DNA of 64,000 nucleotides from Mycobacterium malmoense. GTDB lineage: Bacteria > Actinomycetota > Actinomycetes > Mycobacteriales > Mycobacteriaceae. Shown here one piece after another: positions 15,896-24,339 of this stretch. The notes under the pieces were generated by a model. That model was not told where the DNA came from and did no database searches. It saw only the letters and a list, made by a program, of their open reading frames with translations. The stretch spans positions 806,001 through 870,000 of the forward strand of contig NZ_CP080999.1 of the NCBI RefSeq assembly GCF_019645855.1, in the 5' to 3' direction. Made by a program: the position numbers and the translations under genes. Numbering within the stretch: position 1 is the stretch's first letter; each line of letters starts with the position of its first letter.

Positions 15896-18028
15896 ATGGC
15901 GGACAACACAATTCAGTGGGACAAGGACGCCGACGGCATCGTCACGCTGACCATGGACGACCCGTCCGGGTCGGCCAACGTGATGAACGAGGCCTACATC
16001 GAGTCGATGGGCAAGGTCGTCGAACGCCTTGTCGCCGAAAGGGATTCGATCACCGGCGTGGTGATCACCAGCGCGAAGAAGACGTTCTTCGCCGGTGGCG
16101 ACCTCAACGGCATGATCAATCTCGGCCCCGAAGACGCCGGGCAGGCTTTCGATCTGGTCGAGCGGGTGAAGAAGGATCTGCGCACGCTGGAGACGCTGGG
16201 CAAGCCCGTCGTGGCCGCCATCAACGGTGCCGCGCTGGGTGGCGGCCTGGAGATCGCGCTGGCCTGTCATCACCGCATCGTCGCCGACGTCAAGGGCAGC
16301 CAGCTCGGGCTCCCGGAAGTGACGCTGGGCCTGTTGCCCGGCGGCGGCGGGGTGACCCGCACCGTGCGAATGTTCGGCATCCAGAACGCATTCGTCACCA
16401 TCTTGGCGCAGGGCACCCGATTCAAGCCGGCCAAGGCCAAGGAGATCGGTCTGGTCGACGAGGTGTTGCCGACGGTCGAGGAGCTGGTGCCGCGGGCCAA
16501 GGCCTGGATCAAGGCCAACCCGGATGCGCACGAACAGCCTTGGGACAAAAAGGGTTACAAGATGCCCGGCGGCACTCCGTCGTCGCCGGGGCTGGCGGCC
16601 ATCCTGCCGTCGTTCCCGTCGAACCTGCGCAAGCAGCTCAAGGGCGCGCCGATGCCGGCTCCGCGGGCCATCCTGGCCGCCGCGGTCGAGGGTGCGCAGG
16701 TCGACTTCGACACCGCCAGCCGCATCGAGAGCCGCTACTTCGCGCAGCTGGTCACCGGGCAGGTCGCCAAGAACATGATCCAGGCGTTCTTCTTCGACTT
16801 GCAGCACATCAACTCCGGCGGGTCGCGGCCCGAGGGCATCGGCAAGACGCCGATCAAGAAGATCGGCGTGTTGGGCGCGGGCATGATGGGTGCCGGCATC
16901 GCCTACGTCTCGGCCAAGGCGGGCTTTGAGGTGGTGCTCAAAGACGTGAGCCTCGAGGCGGCCCAGAAGGGCAAGGGCTACTCCGAGAAACTGGAGGCCA
17001 AGGCGTTGGAGCGGGGCCGCACCACCCAGGAGAAGTCCAAGGCGCTGCTGGACCGGATCAAGCCGGCTGGCGACGCGGCCGACCTTAAGGGCGTCGACTT
17101 CGTGATCGAGGCGGTGTTCGAAAACCAGGACCTCAAGCACAAGGTGTTCCAGGAGATCGAGGACATCGTCGAGCCCAACGCCGTGCTCGGGTCCAACACC
17201 TCGACGCTGCCGATCACCGGTCTGGCGACCGGTGTCAAGCGGCAGGAGGACTTCATCGGGATCCACTTCTTCTCGCCGGTCGACAAGATGCCGCTGGTCG
17301 AAATCATCAAGGGCGAGAAGACTTCCGACGAGACCCTGGCCCGCGTGTTCGACTACACCCTGGCCATCGGCAAGACCCCGATCGTCGTCAACGACAGCCG
17401 CGGGTTCTTCACGTCTCGGGTGATCGGCACGTTCGTCAACGAGGCGCTGGCCATGCTCGGCGAGGGCGTGGAACCGGCGTCGATCGAACAGGCCGGTTCG
17501 CAGGCCGGCTACCCGGCGCCGCCGCTGCAGCTCTCCGACGAGCTCAACCTGGAGCTGATGCACAAGATCGCGGTCGCCACCCGCAAGGCGGTCGAGGGCG
17601 CCGGCGGCACCTACGTGCCGCACCCGGCGGAAGCCGTCGTCGAGAAGATGATCGAACTCGGCCGGCCCGGCCGGCTCAAGGGCGCCGGCTTCTACGAGTA
17701 TGTCGACGGCAAGCGCACCCGGCTGTGGCCGGGGCTGCGGGAGGCGTTCAAGTCCGGGAGTTCGCGGCCGCCGTTGCAGGACATGATCGACCGGATGCTG
17801 TTCGCCGAGGCGCTGGAAACGCAGAAGTGTCTCGACGAGGGCGTGCTGACGTCGACGGCCGACGCCAACATCGGGTCCATCATGGGCATCGGCTTCCCGC
17901 CGTGGACCGGTGGTAGCGCGCAGTTCATCGTCGGCTATCAGGGCCCCGCCGGTACGGGCAAGGAGGCCTTCGTGGCGCGGGCCCGCGAGCTGGCCGCCAA
18001 GTACGGCGACCGCTTCCTGCCCACATAG
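15896..18028 (+). CDS. fadB: Fatty oxidation complex alpha subunit (hydratase / 3-hydroxyacyl-CoA dehydrogenase)
   Basis: Encodes 710 residues in two enzymes. Residues 1-300 are a crotonase domain (FFAGGDLNGM and GAALGGGLEIALACHHRI oxyanion segments, then LPEVTLGLLPGGGG with both catalytic glutamate positions). From about residue 320 a Rossmann domain begins (GVLGAGMMGAGIAYVSAKAG) for NAD, followed by HFFSPVDKMPLVEII containing the catalytic histidine and the C-terminal dehydrogenase helices. The ATG at 15896 is four bases after the fadA stop. Orthologue of Rv0860. A long hairpin directly after the stop likely ends transcription. Confidence 0.96.
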   Translation: MADNTIQWDKDADGIVTLTMDDPSGSANVMNEAYIESMGKVVERLVAERDSITGVVITSAKKTFFAGGDLNGMINLGPEDAGQAFDLVERVKKDLRTLETLGKPVVAAINGAALGGGLEIALACHHRIVADVKGSQLGLPEVTLGLLPGGGGVTRTVRMFGIQNAFVTILAQGTRFKPAKAKEIGLVDEVLPTVEELVPRAKAWIKANPDAHEQPWDKKGYKMPGGTPSSPGLAAILPSFPSNLRKQLKGAPMPAPRAILAAAVEGAQVDFDTASRIESRYFAQLVTGQVAKNMIQAFFFDLQHINSGGSRPEGIGKTPIKKIGVLGAGMMGAGIAYVSAKAGFEVVLKDVSLEAAQKGKGYSEKLEAKALERGRTTQEKSKALLDRIKPAGDAADLKGVDFVIEAVFENQDLKHKVFQEIEDIVEPNAVLGSNTSTLPITGLATGVKRQEDFIGIHFFSPVDKMPLVEIIKGEKTSDETLARVFDYTLAIGKTPIVVNDSRGFFTSRVIGTFVNEALAMLGEGVEPASIEQAGSQAGYPAPPLQLSDELNLELMHKIAVATRKAVEGAGGTYVPHPAEAVVEKMIELGRPGRLKGAGFYEYVDGKRTRLWPGLREAFKSGSSRPPLQDMIDRMLFAEALETQKCLDEGVLTSTADANIGSIMGIGFPPWTGGSAQFIVGYQGPAGTGKEAFVARARELAAKYGDRFLPT

Positions 18029-18033
18029 TTTTC

Positions 18034-18097
18034 GCGCGAGCAGACGCAAAATCGCCCATTTCGTCCCGAAATTGGGCGATTTTGCGTCTGCTCGCGC
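18034..18097. terminator. Long palindromic hairpin at convergent gene ends
   Basis: 24 bp starting GCGCGAGCAGACGC pair exactly with 18074-18097; inside, ATTTCG pairs with CGAAAT around a TCC turn with a one-base bulge. It starts five bases after fadB and faces the monooxygenase gene from the opposite strand. A related but diverged hairpin beginning GCGCGAGCAGAC lies at the rplA/sigma-factor junction (about 56287-56343). Confidence 0.65.
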
Positions 18098-18383
18098 ACG
18101 AAAGGGCGCGGTGCACGCAGGGACTCAGGCTTCGCGGCTGTCTCCTCACCCGGGCCCACTGAACACAACCCGGCGGATGGGATTGCATGGCATTTCACGC
18201 ACGTGGATAACATCCCGTCCATCGCCAGTGTTTGCCATTCCCACGGCGTTTCGCACATAGACATCGCTGACCACGAGATTAAGAACGATCCGAGAAGTTG
18301 ATATCGCATGTGATAGTGGATTCATAAGTCGCCCATTGGTTCTCGGCGCAGCGCACTGCTCTACGCCGCCGGAGGTCAGCGGG
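18098..18383. other. Non-coding stretch after the fadB hairpin
   Basis: Between the hairpin and the monooxygenase stop I see no frame with mycobacterial codon bias, no tRNA and no clear repeat. Its base composition is less GC-rich towards 18300. Confidence 0.45.
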
Positions 18384-19631
18384 TCAGTTCCAGCGGAGAC
18401 CGTTCCCTTCGTGGCGCACGCCCACGTCGGCCGCCACGGTGTAGTCCGGCACCGGCATCGAGTCGTGCATCCGCACGCCCTTGGTGTTCAGCTTCGCCAA
18501 CGCCCGGGAGAGCGAACCCGGCATCAGCGAAACGAGTTGGGCCCCACGGGTTAACGCCCAAACTCCGACTCTAGAGCTGGGGACGATGCTCTTGGCGGCG
18601 CCTCGGGCAAAGGCCCGGCTTAGCCGCACCGGCTCGCGCATCGCCAGCTCGTAAGCGGCGAACGCGCGCAGGTGATCGCCGTCCGCCTTGGCCAGCTCCC
18701 CGGCCAGCACGTAGGCGCCCACCACCGCAAGGCTGGTGCTGCCGCCGACCGCGGGGCCGGGGCAGTACCCGGCGTCGCCGACCAGGGTGACCCGTCGGCG
18801 CGACCATCTGTCCATCCGCAGCTGCGTGATCGCATCGAAATAAAACGTCGGCGTCCGGTCGATTTCCTCCAACCAGCGGTCCACCTGGGAATGCATGCCC
18901 GCGAAGGCGCCACGCAGTAATTCCTTCTGCCGCAACGTATCCCGATGGTCGTAGGTCAGTTCCTGTTCGCTGCGAAACAGGAACACCACCCGCGCGTCGT
19001 CCAGGTGTGCCGCGGTGTAGATCACCGCCACGCGGCCGACCCCGACGTGGCCGACCATCCCGGCGTCGTCGATCAACGCCTTGGGCGCGGACACCACCGC
19101 CAGATATCCCCCGAGGAAGCGGGTGAGGCCGGCTTCCTCGCCGAAGACCAGGCGCCGCACGTTGGAGTGCAGCCCGTCGGCGCCGACGATGACGTCGAAC
19201 CTGCGTCCACCCGCGTGCTCGAATGTCACCTCGCCGTCGTGCTCGATCGTCGTGATCGAGTCGCCGAATAGGTACTCGACGTCGTCGCGGCCGGCGGCGT
19301 AGTAGATCTCGCTGAGGTCGTCGCGCATGATCTCCACGTGCCGGTCCGAGGCGGCGCGGTAGATCTTGGTGAGGTCGATCTCCGTGGGCCGCGGCCGGCC
19401 CTCGCGGTACATCGTCAGCCGGGTGGTCTGGGTGGCGAGCGCCTCGATGCGCGGTAGCACGCCCATCTGCGCCGAGATTTCCATCGCCGGACGGAACAGG
19501 TCGACGGCGTGGCCGCCGGTTTTGCGCAGCGTCGGCGCGCGCTCGACGACGGTGACCTCGAAGCCGTGACGGCTCAGCCAGTACGCCAGCACGGGCCCGG
19601 CGATGCTGGCGCCGGATACGAGGATCCGCAT
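18384..19631 (-). CDS. FAD-dependent monooxygenase (UbiH/TetX-type)
   Basis: Encodes 415 residues of a flavoprotein aromatic hydroxylase. The N-terminal dinucleotide fold LVSGASIAGPVLAYWLSRHG carries the GxGxxG-like motif (as GASIAG), a VIVGADGLHSNVR (DG) motif lies near residue 155, and VTLVGDAGYCPGPAVGGST (GD motif, FAD ribityl contact) near residue 290. Similar proteins in M. tuberculosis, such as Rv0575c, lack an assigned substrate. It is divergent from a TetR gene and probably controlled by it. A NAD(P)H-dependent hydroxylation, possibly detoxification, is inferred. Confidence 0.9.
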   Translation of the reverse strand: MRILVSGASIAGPVLAYWLSRHGFEVTVVERAPTLRKTGGHAVDLFRPAMEISAQMGVLPRIEALATQTTRLTMYREGRPRPTEIDLTKIYRAASDRHVEIMRDDLSEIYYAAGRDDVEYLFGDSITTIEHDGEVTFEHAGGRRFDVIVGADGLHSNVRRLVFGEEAGLTRFLGGYLAVVSAPKALIDDAGMVGHVGVGRVAVIYTAAHLDDARVVFLFRSEQELTYDHRDTLRQKELLRGAFAGMHSQVDRWLEEIDRTPTFYFDAITQLRMDRWSRRRVTLVGDAGYCPGPAVGGSTSLAVVGAYVLAGELAKADGDHLRAFAAYELAMREPVRLSRAFARGAAKSIVPSSRVGVWALTRGAQLVSLMPGSLSRALAKLNTKGVRMHDSMPVPDYTVAADVGVRHEGNGLRWN

Positions 19632-19680
19632 GCCCCGCCTCCTTACTTAACAGTTGGTAAGGCGAGTCAAGCACTTACTT

Positions 19681-19690
19681 ACCGATCGGT
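19681..19690. promoter_or_regulatory. ACCGATCGGT palindrome, candidate TetR operator
   Basis: A perfect 10-bp palindrome lies in the 75-base gap between the divergent monooxygenase and TetR genes. It is flanked on the left by two direct CTTACTTA repeats (19642-19649 and 19673-19680). TetR proteins often bind such sites; binding is inferred. Confidence 0.5.
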
Positions 19691-19706
19691 CAACTATTCT
19701 GGGTGG

Positions 19707-20243
19707 GTGACCCGGACGCCTTCCGAGACCCGCCAGCGCATCCAGGACGTGGCGCGCGAACTGTTCACCCAAAAGGGTGTGCAGCGCACCAGTTTGCAGG
19801 ACATCGCGGATCGGTTGGGTATCACCAAGCCGGCGTTGTACTACCACTTCAGCTCGCGAGAAGATTTGGTGCGCAGCATCTTGCAGCCGTTGATCGACGA
19901 AGGGGAGCGGTTCATCGCGGACCGGGAACGCGCGCGCGACGCGACCCCGCGCGAATTGCTCGAGGGGTACTTCGACTACCACTTCCGGCATCGCGGCGAC
20001 CTGGTGTTGGTGGTTGCCGAGTTGACCACGCTCGCCGATCTCGGCCTGATCGACCAGCTGCTTGCCTGGCGCGACCGGCTGGGAAAGCTGGTGTTCGGTC
20101 CCAGCCCCACACTCGAGCAGTCAACGCGCGCGGTGATCGCCTTCGGTGGCCTGCAAGATTGCTGCCTGCAATTCCCCGACACGCCCTACGACGAGTTGCG
20201 CCACGCCACGGTCGACGGGGCGTTGGCCGCGCTTGGAATCTGA
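19707..20243 (+). CDS. TetR-family transcriptional regulator
   Basis: Encodes 178 residues. The HTH (residues 10-55: TRQRIQDVARELFTQKGV, then TSLQDIADRLGITKPALYYHF) is a textbook TetR domain; the C-terminal domain contains a WRDRLGKL helix. The GTG at 19707 is chosen because it places the HTH at the usual distance from the N-terminus; the open frame extends upstream into the monooxygenase gene. It is divergent from the monooxygenase and 29 bases upstream of the F420 enzyme gene, suggesting one regulator for both. Confidence 0.9.
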   Translation: MTRTPSETRQRIQDVARELFTQKGVQRTSLQDIADRLGITKPALYYHFSSREDLVRSILQPLIDEGERFIADRERARDATPRELLEGYFDYHFRHRGDLVLVVAELTTLADLGLIDQLLAWRDRLGKLVFGPSPTLEQSTRAVIAFGGLQDCCLQFPDTPYDELRHATVDGALAALGI

Positions 20244-20272
20244 ACACCCGCTTTCGTTCTAGAGTCGGACGC

Positions 20273-21262
20273 ATGCGCTTCGGTCTCTTTATTCCGCAAG
20301 GCTGGCGGTTGGATCTCGTCGGCATCGAACCCGAGAAGCACTGGGCGGTGATGCGCGACCTGGCGACCTACGCCGACGACGGCGGCTGGGATTCACTGTG
20401 GGTCTACGACCACTTCCACACTGTGCCGATGCCGACCGGCGAAGCCACGCACGAGGCGTGGACGTTGATGGCGGCCTACGCGGCGACCACCTCGCGAATC
20501 AAGCTCGGCCAGATGTGTACGGCGATGAGCTACCGCAATCCCGTGTACCTGGCCAAGGTGGCGGCCACCGCGGACATCATCTCCGGCGGCCGCATCCAGA
20601 TGGGTATCGGCGGCGGCTGGTACGAACACGAGTGGCGCGCTTACGGTTACGGGTTTCCGTCGGCCCGGGTGCGGTTGGGCCGGCTGGACGAGGGCGTGCA
20701 GATCATGCGCGACGCGTGGCGCGACGGCAAGGTCAGCTTTGACGGCGAGCACTATCAGGTCGACGGCGCGATAGTGGCTCCGAAGCCGTTGCAGGATAAC
20801 GGGATTTCGCTGTGGATCGCCGGTGGCGGCGAGAAGGTGACCTTGCGCATCGCCGCGAAGTACGCCCAGTACACCAACTTCACCCCGGAGCCCGAGGCGT
20901 TCGCGCGCAAGTCGCAGGTGCTGGCGGAGCACTGCCGCAACCTGGGTACCGACTTCGATGCCATCGTGCGATCGGCCAATTTCACTGCGCTGCTGGGCAC
21001 GTCGGACGCTGACGTCAAGGAACGGCTTCAGCGGGTGCGCGATCGGATGGTCGGGTATGTGCCCGAGGCGGTGGCGGATGCGATGATCGCCGGCGGCAGC
21101 GGCCTGGACTCGGCGACGGGCACCCCGGAACAGGTGATCGAACGGATCGCCAAGGTCCGCGATCTTGGGTGCGAGTACGCGATCTGTTATTTCCCGGAGG
21201 CCGCCTATGACCGTTCGGGCATCGAATTGTTTGAACGCGAAGTGATTCCGGCGTTGAGCTAA
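20273..21262 (+). CDS. LLM-class F420-dependent oxidoreductase
   Basis: Encodes 329 residues of a luciferase-like TIM barrel using coenzyme F420. Seen: MRFGLFIPQG at the start, WDSLWVYDHFHT (His near residue 46), LGQMCTAMSYRNPVYLAKVAATAD, the GIGGGWYEHEW signature and PLWIAGGGEK-like LWIAGGGEK. It resembles M. tuberculosis Rv0953c. Cytosolic; substrate unknown. It lies downstream of the TetR gene and may act with the FAD monooxygenase on the same compound. Confidence 0.92.
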   Translation: MRFGLFIPQGWRLDLVGIEPEKHWAVMRDLATYADDGGWDSLWVYDHFHTVPMPTGEATHEAWTLMAAYAATTSRIKLGQMCTAMSYRNPVYLAKVAATADIISGGRIQMGIGGGWYEHEWRAYGYGFPSARVRLGRLDEGVQIMRDAWRDGKVSFDGEHYQVDGAIVAPKPLQDNGISLWIAGGGEKVTLRIAAKYAQYTNFTPEPEAFARKSQVLAEHCRNLGTDFDAIVRSANFTALLGTSDADVKERLQRVRDRMVGYVPEAVADAMIAGGSGLDSATGTPEQVIERIAKVRDLGCEYAICYFPEAAYDRSGIELFEREVIPALS

Positions 21263-21345
21263 CTAGACGCCTGCTCCCGCGGGCTGTGGGTGGGACGCGG
21301 CTCGAAAGGCCAATCAGGGCACATGCCAAAGGTTATGGATCAAAA

Positions 21346-21741
21346 CTAAAGTACAGGCTTTGGTGGTGTCGTTTGTCCCCAAAAGGCACGGTATGCAGTG
21401 GCCGTGGGCGCCGCGTGGTCGCCAGGGCAACCGGGCGGATCGTACGCCTCGGTCCGGCGCGCGTAGCGGTCCTGTGCCGCCTGCCGCTCGGAGCGCGCAG
21501 GTTCGCAGTTGAACTCCGCAGCCAGTTGGGCGTATCCGGCGTCGAGGACGTATTCACGGAGCGCTTCAGCCCCGGCCTGGAGCAATACGCGGAGCGCGCC
21601 GGCTTCCGATTTGATGTCGCCCTTACCTCGTTGACTCGCCCACTGGCGTAGCGTCTCGAACGAGGGGGAGCCTTCGCTGAGGTACGGCGCGATCACCGCT
21701 TCGTCGGCGTCTTTGAGGATCAGGCTGACTCGCTTACTCAT
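21346..21741 (-). CDS. Small antitoxin-like hypothetical protein
   Basis: Encodes 131 residues. The first 25 (MSKRVSLILKDADEAVIAPYL) look like a ribbon-helix-helix strand and helix, followed by a helical charged segment to about residue 85; the last 45 residues are Pro/Thr/Ala-rich and probably disordered, perhaps after an old frameshift. No toxin gene is recognisable beside it. It may be an orphan antitoxin or a regulator. Moderate confidence in expression, low in function. Confidence 0.55.
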   Translation of the reverse strand: MSKRVSLILKDADEAVIAPYLSEGSPSFETLRQWASQRGKGDIKSEAGALRVLLQAGAEALREYVLDAGYAQLAAEFNCEPARSERQAAQDRYARRTEAYDPPGCPGDHAAPTATAYRAFWGQTTPPKPVL

Positions 21742-22066
21742 GACGCATTTTCTACACGGATAATAGGTGCATGGCCAAGCGCATTCAGTGGGGCAAACGG
21801 ACGCTGCGGAAGTCTCCTGCGGTCCGCACCCCGGAGGGCCTCGAAATGCGCTTCACTTTCCATCATCTCGGCATTCTCCCTTGTGCGGGTTAGCCTATCC
21901 CGGACTCGTAAGCAGGACGCGAGCGGGCTGGCACTGGGCGCGGCAGCGCCGCGTCGCGGCGGCGATGTCACCGCCCGAGTGATGTGCCCGTACGGCGCGG
22001 CTGTAAAAAGGGGGAGCTCGAAGGTATGTACCCGTTGCCCTACCCATGCCGACAGAGGAGCCGCCC
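21742..22066. other. Non-coding gap before the DMT permease gene
   Basis: This 325-base stretch contains no supported gene. A GAGGAG ribosome site at its right end serves the permease start at 22067. Confidence 0.5.
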
Positions 22067-22969
22067 ATGGACAAGGCGGATATCGCCGCCCTGCTCGCGC
22101 TGGGCGCTGCGCTGTGCGTCGCCATCGGCGACGTGCTTCAGCAACGTGCGACACACCGGATCACCGACACATCGGTCGGCCTCATCGAATTGTTCGCGAA
22201 GCTGCTCCGCAACCGACGGTGGCGGTGGGGCGCCCTGATGATCGTGGCGAGCATCGTCTTCCAGGCGGCCGCCCTAAACCAGGGTTCGGTGCTGCTGGTG
22301 CAGGCGTTGCTTGTGCTGTCGCTGCTGTTCGCGCTGCCGATTAGCGCGGCGTTGTCCCGCCGCAGGGTGACTGGCCGAGAGTGGATTTGGGCCGTCGTGC
22401 TGACGGCGGCGGTGACGGTGATCGTCACGGTCGGCAACCCGCAGCCGGGTTCCTCGCGCGCATCGCTGCACACCTGGGCCGCGGTGGCGGTGGTGCTGGT
22501 GCCGCTGTTGGTCGGGTGCCTGGTGGCTGCCCGGATCTGGGGTGGCGCCTTGGCGGCGGTGTTGCTCGCGTTCGTGTCCGGTTCGCTCTGGGGGGTTTTC
22601 GCGGTGCTGACCAAGGGAGTCGTCTCTGCACTCGGCGATGGCGTGGGGGCGGCGGCCCGCACACCCGAGCTGTATGCCTGGCTGGCGGTCGCGGTCGGGG
22701 GATTCGCGTGGGAGCAGTCGGCTTTCCGGGCCGGTGCCTTGACCGCGTCGATGCCGACCCTGCAGGTGTCGCAGCCGGTGGTGGCGGCCCTGCTGGGTGT
22801 CGTTGTTCTCGGCGAGACGCTGGACACCGGTCGCGTCGGGATGATCGCCCTGGTGGCCGCCGCGTTGCTGATGGCGGTGGCGACCGCCGAACTCGCGCGC
22901 GGTGACGCCGTCGACGCGCACAACAAGGCCGAGGCGAATCTTCCCGGTGCCGTCGGCGAACCGGCATAG
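22067..22969 (+). CDS. DMT-superfamily membrane protein
   Basis: Encodes 300 residues with about nine or ten hydrophobic helices spread through the length, in the two-fold EamA-like pattern of drug/metabolite transporters. The N-terminal helix contains CVAIGDVLQQRATH, and SMPTLQVSQPVVAALLGVVVLGE near residue 240 is the typical last-but-one EamA segment. The ATG at 22067 follows GAGGAG at a good distance; an in-frame ATG at 22046 has no ribosome site. Substrate unknown. It stands alone between the F420 enzyme gene and the toxin-antitoxin island. Confidence 0.85.
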   Translation: MDKADIAALLALGAALCVAIGDVLQQRATHRITDTSVGLIELFAKLLRNRRWRWGALMIVASIVFQAAALNQGSVLLVQALLVLSLLFALPISAALSRRRVTGREWIWAVVLTAAVTVIVTVGNPQPGSSRASLHTWAAVAVVLVPLLVGCLVAARIWGGALAAVLLAFVSGSLWGVFAVLTKGVVSALGDGVGAAARTPELYAWLAVAVGGFAWEQSAFRAGALTASMPTLQVSQPVVAALLGVVVLGETLDTGRVGMIALVAAALLMAVATAELARGDAVDAHNKAEANLPGAVGEPA

Positions 22970-23016
22970 TTTCCTTGCGGCGCAATGTCTTTCGTAGTTG
23001 TCGACTTGCCGTGGGC

Positions 23017-23352
23017 TCAGCTGAAGAGCGTGGCAAGTTTGGCCAGTACTTCATCGAGAATCGCGGCCGGAACGCGTTCAACTTTGCGCCCGTTGCGTGA
23101 CCCGATATCGATTGCTCGGGGTTGATCGCAGCGGATGACGCCGGTGGTGCGGGTGCCGGCATCTGTTAGCGACACCGCGAAACCTGCTGTGCGGGCGAAG
23201 TTTCCGCCACGCGTTATTGGCAGTACCACCGGAGTTTGCGTTAGACGGTTAAAGGCGGTCGGGGACACGATCAACACGGGGCGTGTGCCGCGCTGCTCAT
23301 GACCCTGTGTCGGGTCAAGCGAAACGATGAATATGTCGCCGGGCTGCGTCAG
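23017..23352 (-). CDS. MazF/PemK-family (ChpB-like) mRNA endonuclease toxin
   Basis: Encodes about 111 residues closely resembling E. coli ChpB/PemK toxins: GDIFIVSLDPTQGHEQRG at the N-terminus (loop with catalytic Arg/Gln), RPVLIVSPTAFN, VLPITRGGNFARTAGF and a C-terminal helix. It would cleave mRNA when free of antitoxin. No ATG, GTG or TTG precedes GDIF in frame; the only candidate is CTG at 23352, which overlaps the antitoxin stop as CTGA, mimicking the usual ATGA coupling. If CTG is not used, the gene may be silent. It lies directly behind its antitoxin gene. Confidence 0.75.
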   Translation of the reverse strand: MTQPGDIFIVSLDPTQGHEQRGTRPVLIVSPTAFNRLTQTPVVLPITRGGNFARTAGFAVSLTDAGTRTTGVIRCDQPRAIDIGSRNGRKVERVPAAILDEVLAKLATLFS

Positions 23353-23606
23353 AGCAACTCACCGCCGACGGGTTCGCCATCGAGCCAAACCCTATCCTCA
23401 TCCGTGAGGTCGGCTGAGGCGTCGCACTGTGACAAGAGCTCGTCGAGGGTGTAACGCGGACGCGTCTGCGGTTCCACTATCAAGTGACCGGCATCGACCG
23501 ACAGGCCAACCGCCGACCCGGCGTGCAGCCGCAGCATGTCGAGCACCGCGGGCGGGACCGCCAGCATGACCGAACCCCCCACCTTCCGAAGCTTAGTTGT
23601 AAACAT
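23349..23606 (-). CDS. AbrB/MazE-type antitoxin (ChpS-like)
   Basis: Encodes 85 residues. MFTTKLRKVGGSVMLAVPPA is a SpoVT-AbrB swapped-hairpin domain that would bind the operator, followed by a toxin-binding tail rich in Asp/Glu (DEDRVWLDGEPVGGELL). It is the partner of the downstream MazF-type toxin, sharing a CTGA overlap. A second copy of the gene with its upstream region lies 1.48 kb away (24831-25087), nearly identical but frameshifted. Confidence 0.85.
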   Translation of the reverse strand: MFTTKLRKVGGSVMLAVPPAVLDMLRLHAGSAVGLSVDAGHLIVEPQTRPRYTLDELLSQCDASADLTDEDRVWLDGEPVGGELL

Positions 23607-24000
23607 GCCGCCCCTCTTCGATCGAAGTTTCATTTCAGTATAATACGATTTGGGTGCTGTGCCGCTTCCTTGACCCCAACCTCGCCACTGGCTAGGGGCG
23701 GTGATCGCGCTCACTGAAACTGCCCAGCTCTGTTTGAGTTAATTCGGCGGATTCACGTGCGCGATAGGCTGTTTCGGCGAGCTGCATCGCCAGCCTTACC
23801 GCCTGTGCACCGGCTCTTATCCTGCTGTGCTCGAGTCAATCGTTCGGCTTGCACCGAGATTCATCTCGGGAGTGGGCCAGGAGTGGGCCGGATTTCCTTT
23901 GGCCGCTGTCTCTCTCATGGCTCAGCCGAGCGAACAGGCTGTGTTGATTGGCTCCACGCGATTTTTTGAGCACCCACCAAAGCCGGGATTGGATAGCGCC
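23607..24000. other. Non-coding gap with an XRE-antitoxin fragment
   Basis: No intact gene is seen. The stretch carries the antitoxin promoter (shared with the copy at 25088-25142) and, at 23724-23795, a piece of an XRE-type antitoxin gene. Confidence 0.55.
23724..23795 (-). pseudogene. Fragment of XRE antitoxin gene
   Basis: These 72 bases match 26153-26224 with about seven differences. The matching part of the other copy encodes the helix before and the start of the HTH (LAMQLAETACRAGESAGLTQTEL). Nothing of the gene remains on either side here, so this is a remnant left by duplication or deletion. Confidence 0.6.
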
Positions 24001-24276
24001 TCAACTTCCGGTGAGGACGTCGGGCCCGAGGTAGCGGATTATCGGGGTGTCGCCGTCGAGGTCCCACAAGATCAGATAATCCTGGACGGATTCGGGGACG
24101 GTGATGGCCCATACGCTGCCGGGACGGATGAGGCGTCGGCGAACCGCGGGATCAGTGGGGTCAACTTCGATGCGGTCGAGCCATTCGTCGACGCGTGCCG
24201 CAAGGGTGGGATTGCTTTCGTAGAGCCTGACCAGCTGGTCGTAAGGCTCGGGATCCATCTCCAGCACAAGGCCCAA
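24001..24276 (-). CDS. Small RelE/ParE-like hypothetical protein
   Basis: Encodes up to 91 residues: two N-terminal helices with acidic and Arg residues, then IRPGSVWAITVP, DYLILWDLDGD and IIRYLGPDVL, a run of beta strands reminiscent of RelE/ParE toxins. The TTG at 24276 is the start as drawn; an ATG at 24258 (MDPEPY) is equally likely. It is divergent from an AbrB-like gene across 63 bases that contain a 7-7-7 palindrome. A toxin role is inferred from this context and is not proven. Confidence 0.6.
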   Translation of the reverse strand: MGLVLEMDPEPYDQLVRLYESNPTLAARVDEWLDRIEVDPTDPAVRRRLIRPGSVWAITVPESVQDYLILWDLDGDTPIIRYLGPDVLTGS

Positions 24277-24292
24277 CGATACCTCATCTGCC

Positions 24293-24313
24293 CCAATGCC
24301 CCAATTGCATTGG
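24293..24313. promoter_or_regulatory. CCAATGC-N7-GCATTGG inverted repeat
   Basis: Exact 7-base arms around a 7-base spacer lie centrally between the two divergent small genes, so a protein bound here could repress both. Typical of toxin-antitoxin autoregulation; inferred. Confidence 0.55.
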
Positions 24314-24339
24314 TGGGGTTGTGGGGTTATGATGCCGAC

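Noticed and set aside
14488..15909. N-terminal extension of the dapC frame
   Set aside because: The frame is open antisense to fadA, but the conserved aminotransferase starts at 14487 and the upstream residues are Val/Gly/His-rich shadow sequence.
22046..22066. Upstream ATG of the DMT permease
   Set aside because: No ribosome site precedes it, whereas GAGGAG lies at proper distance before the ATG at 22067.
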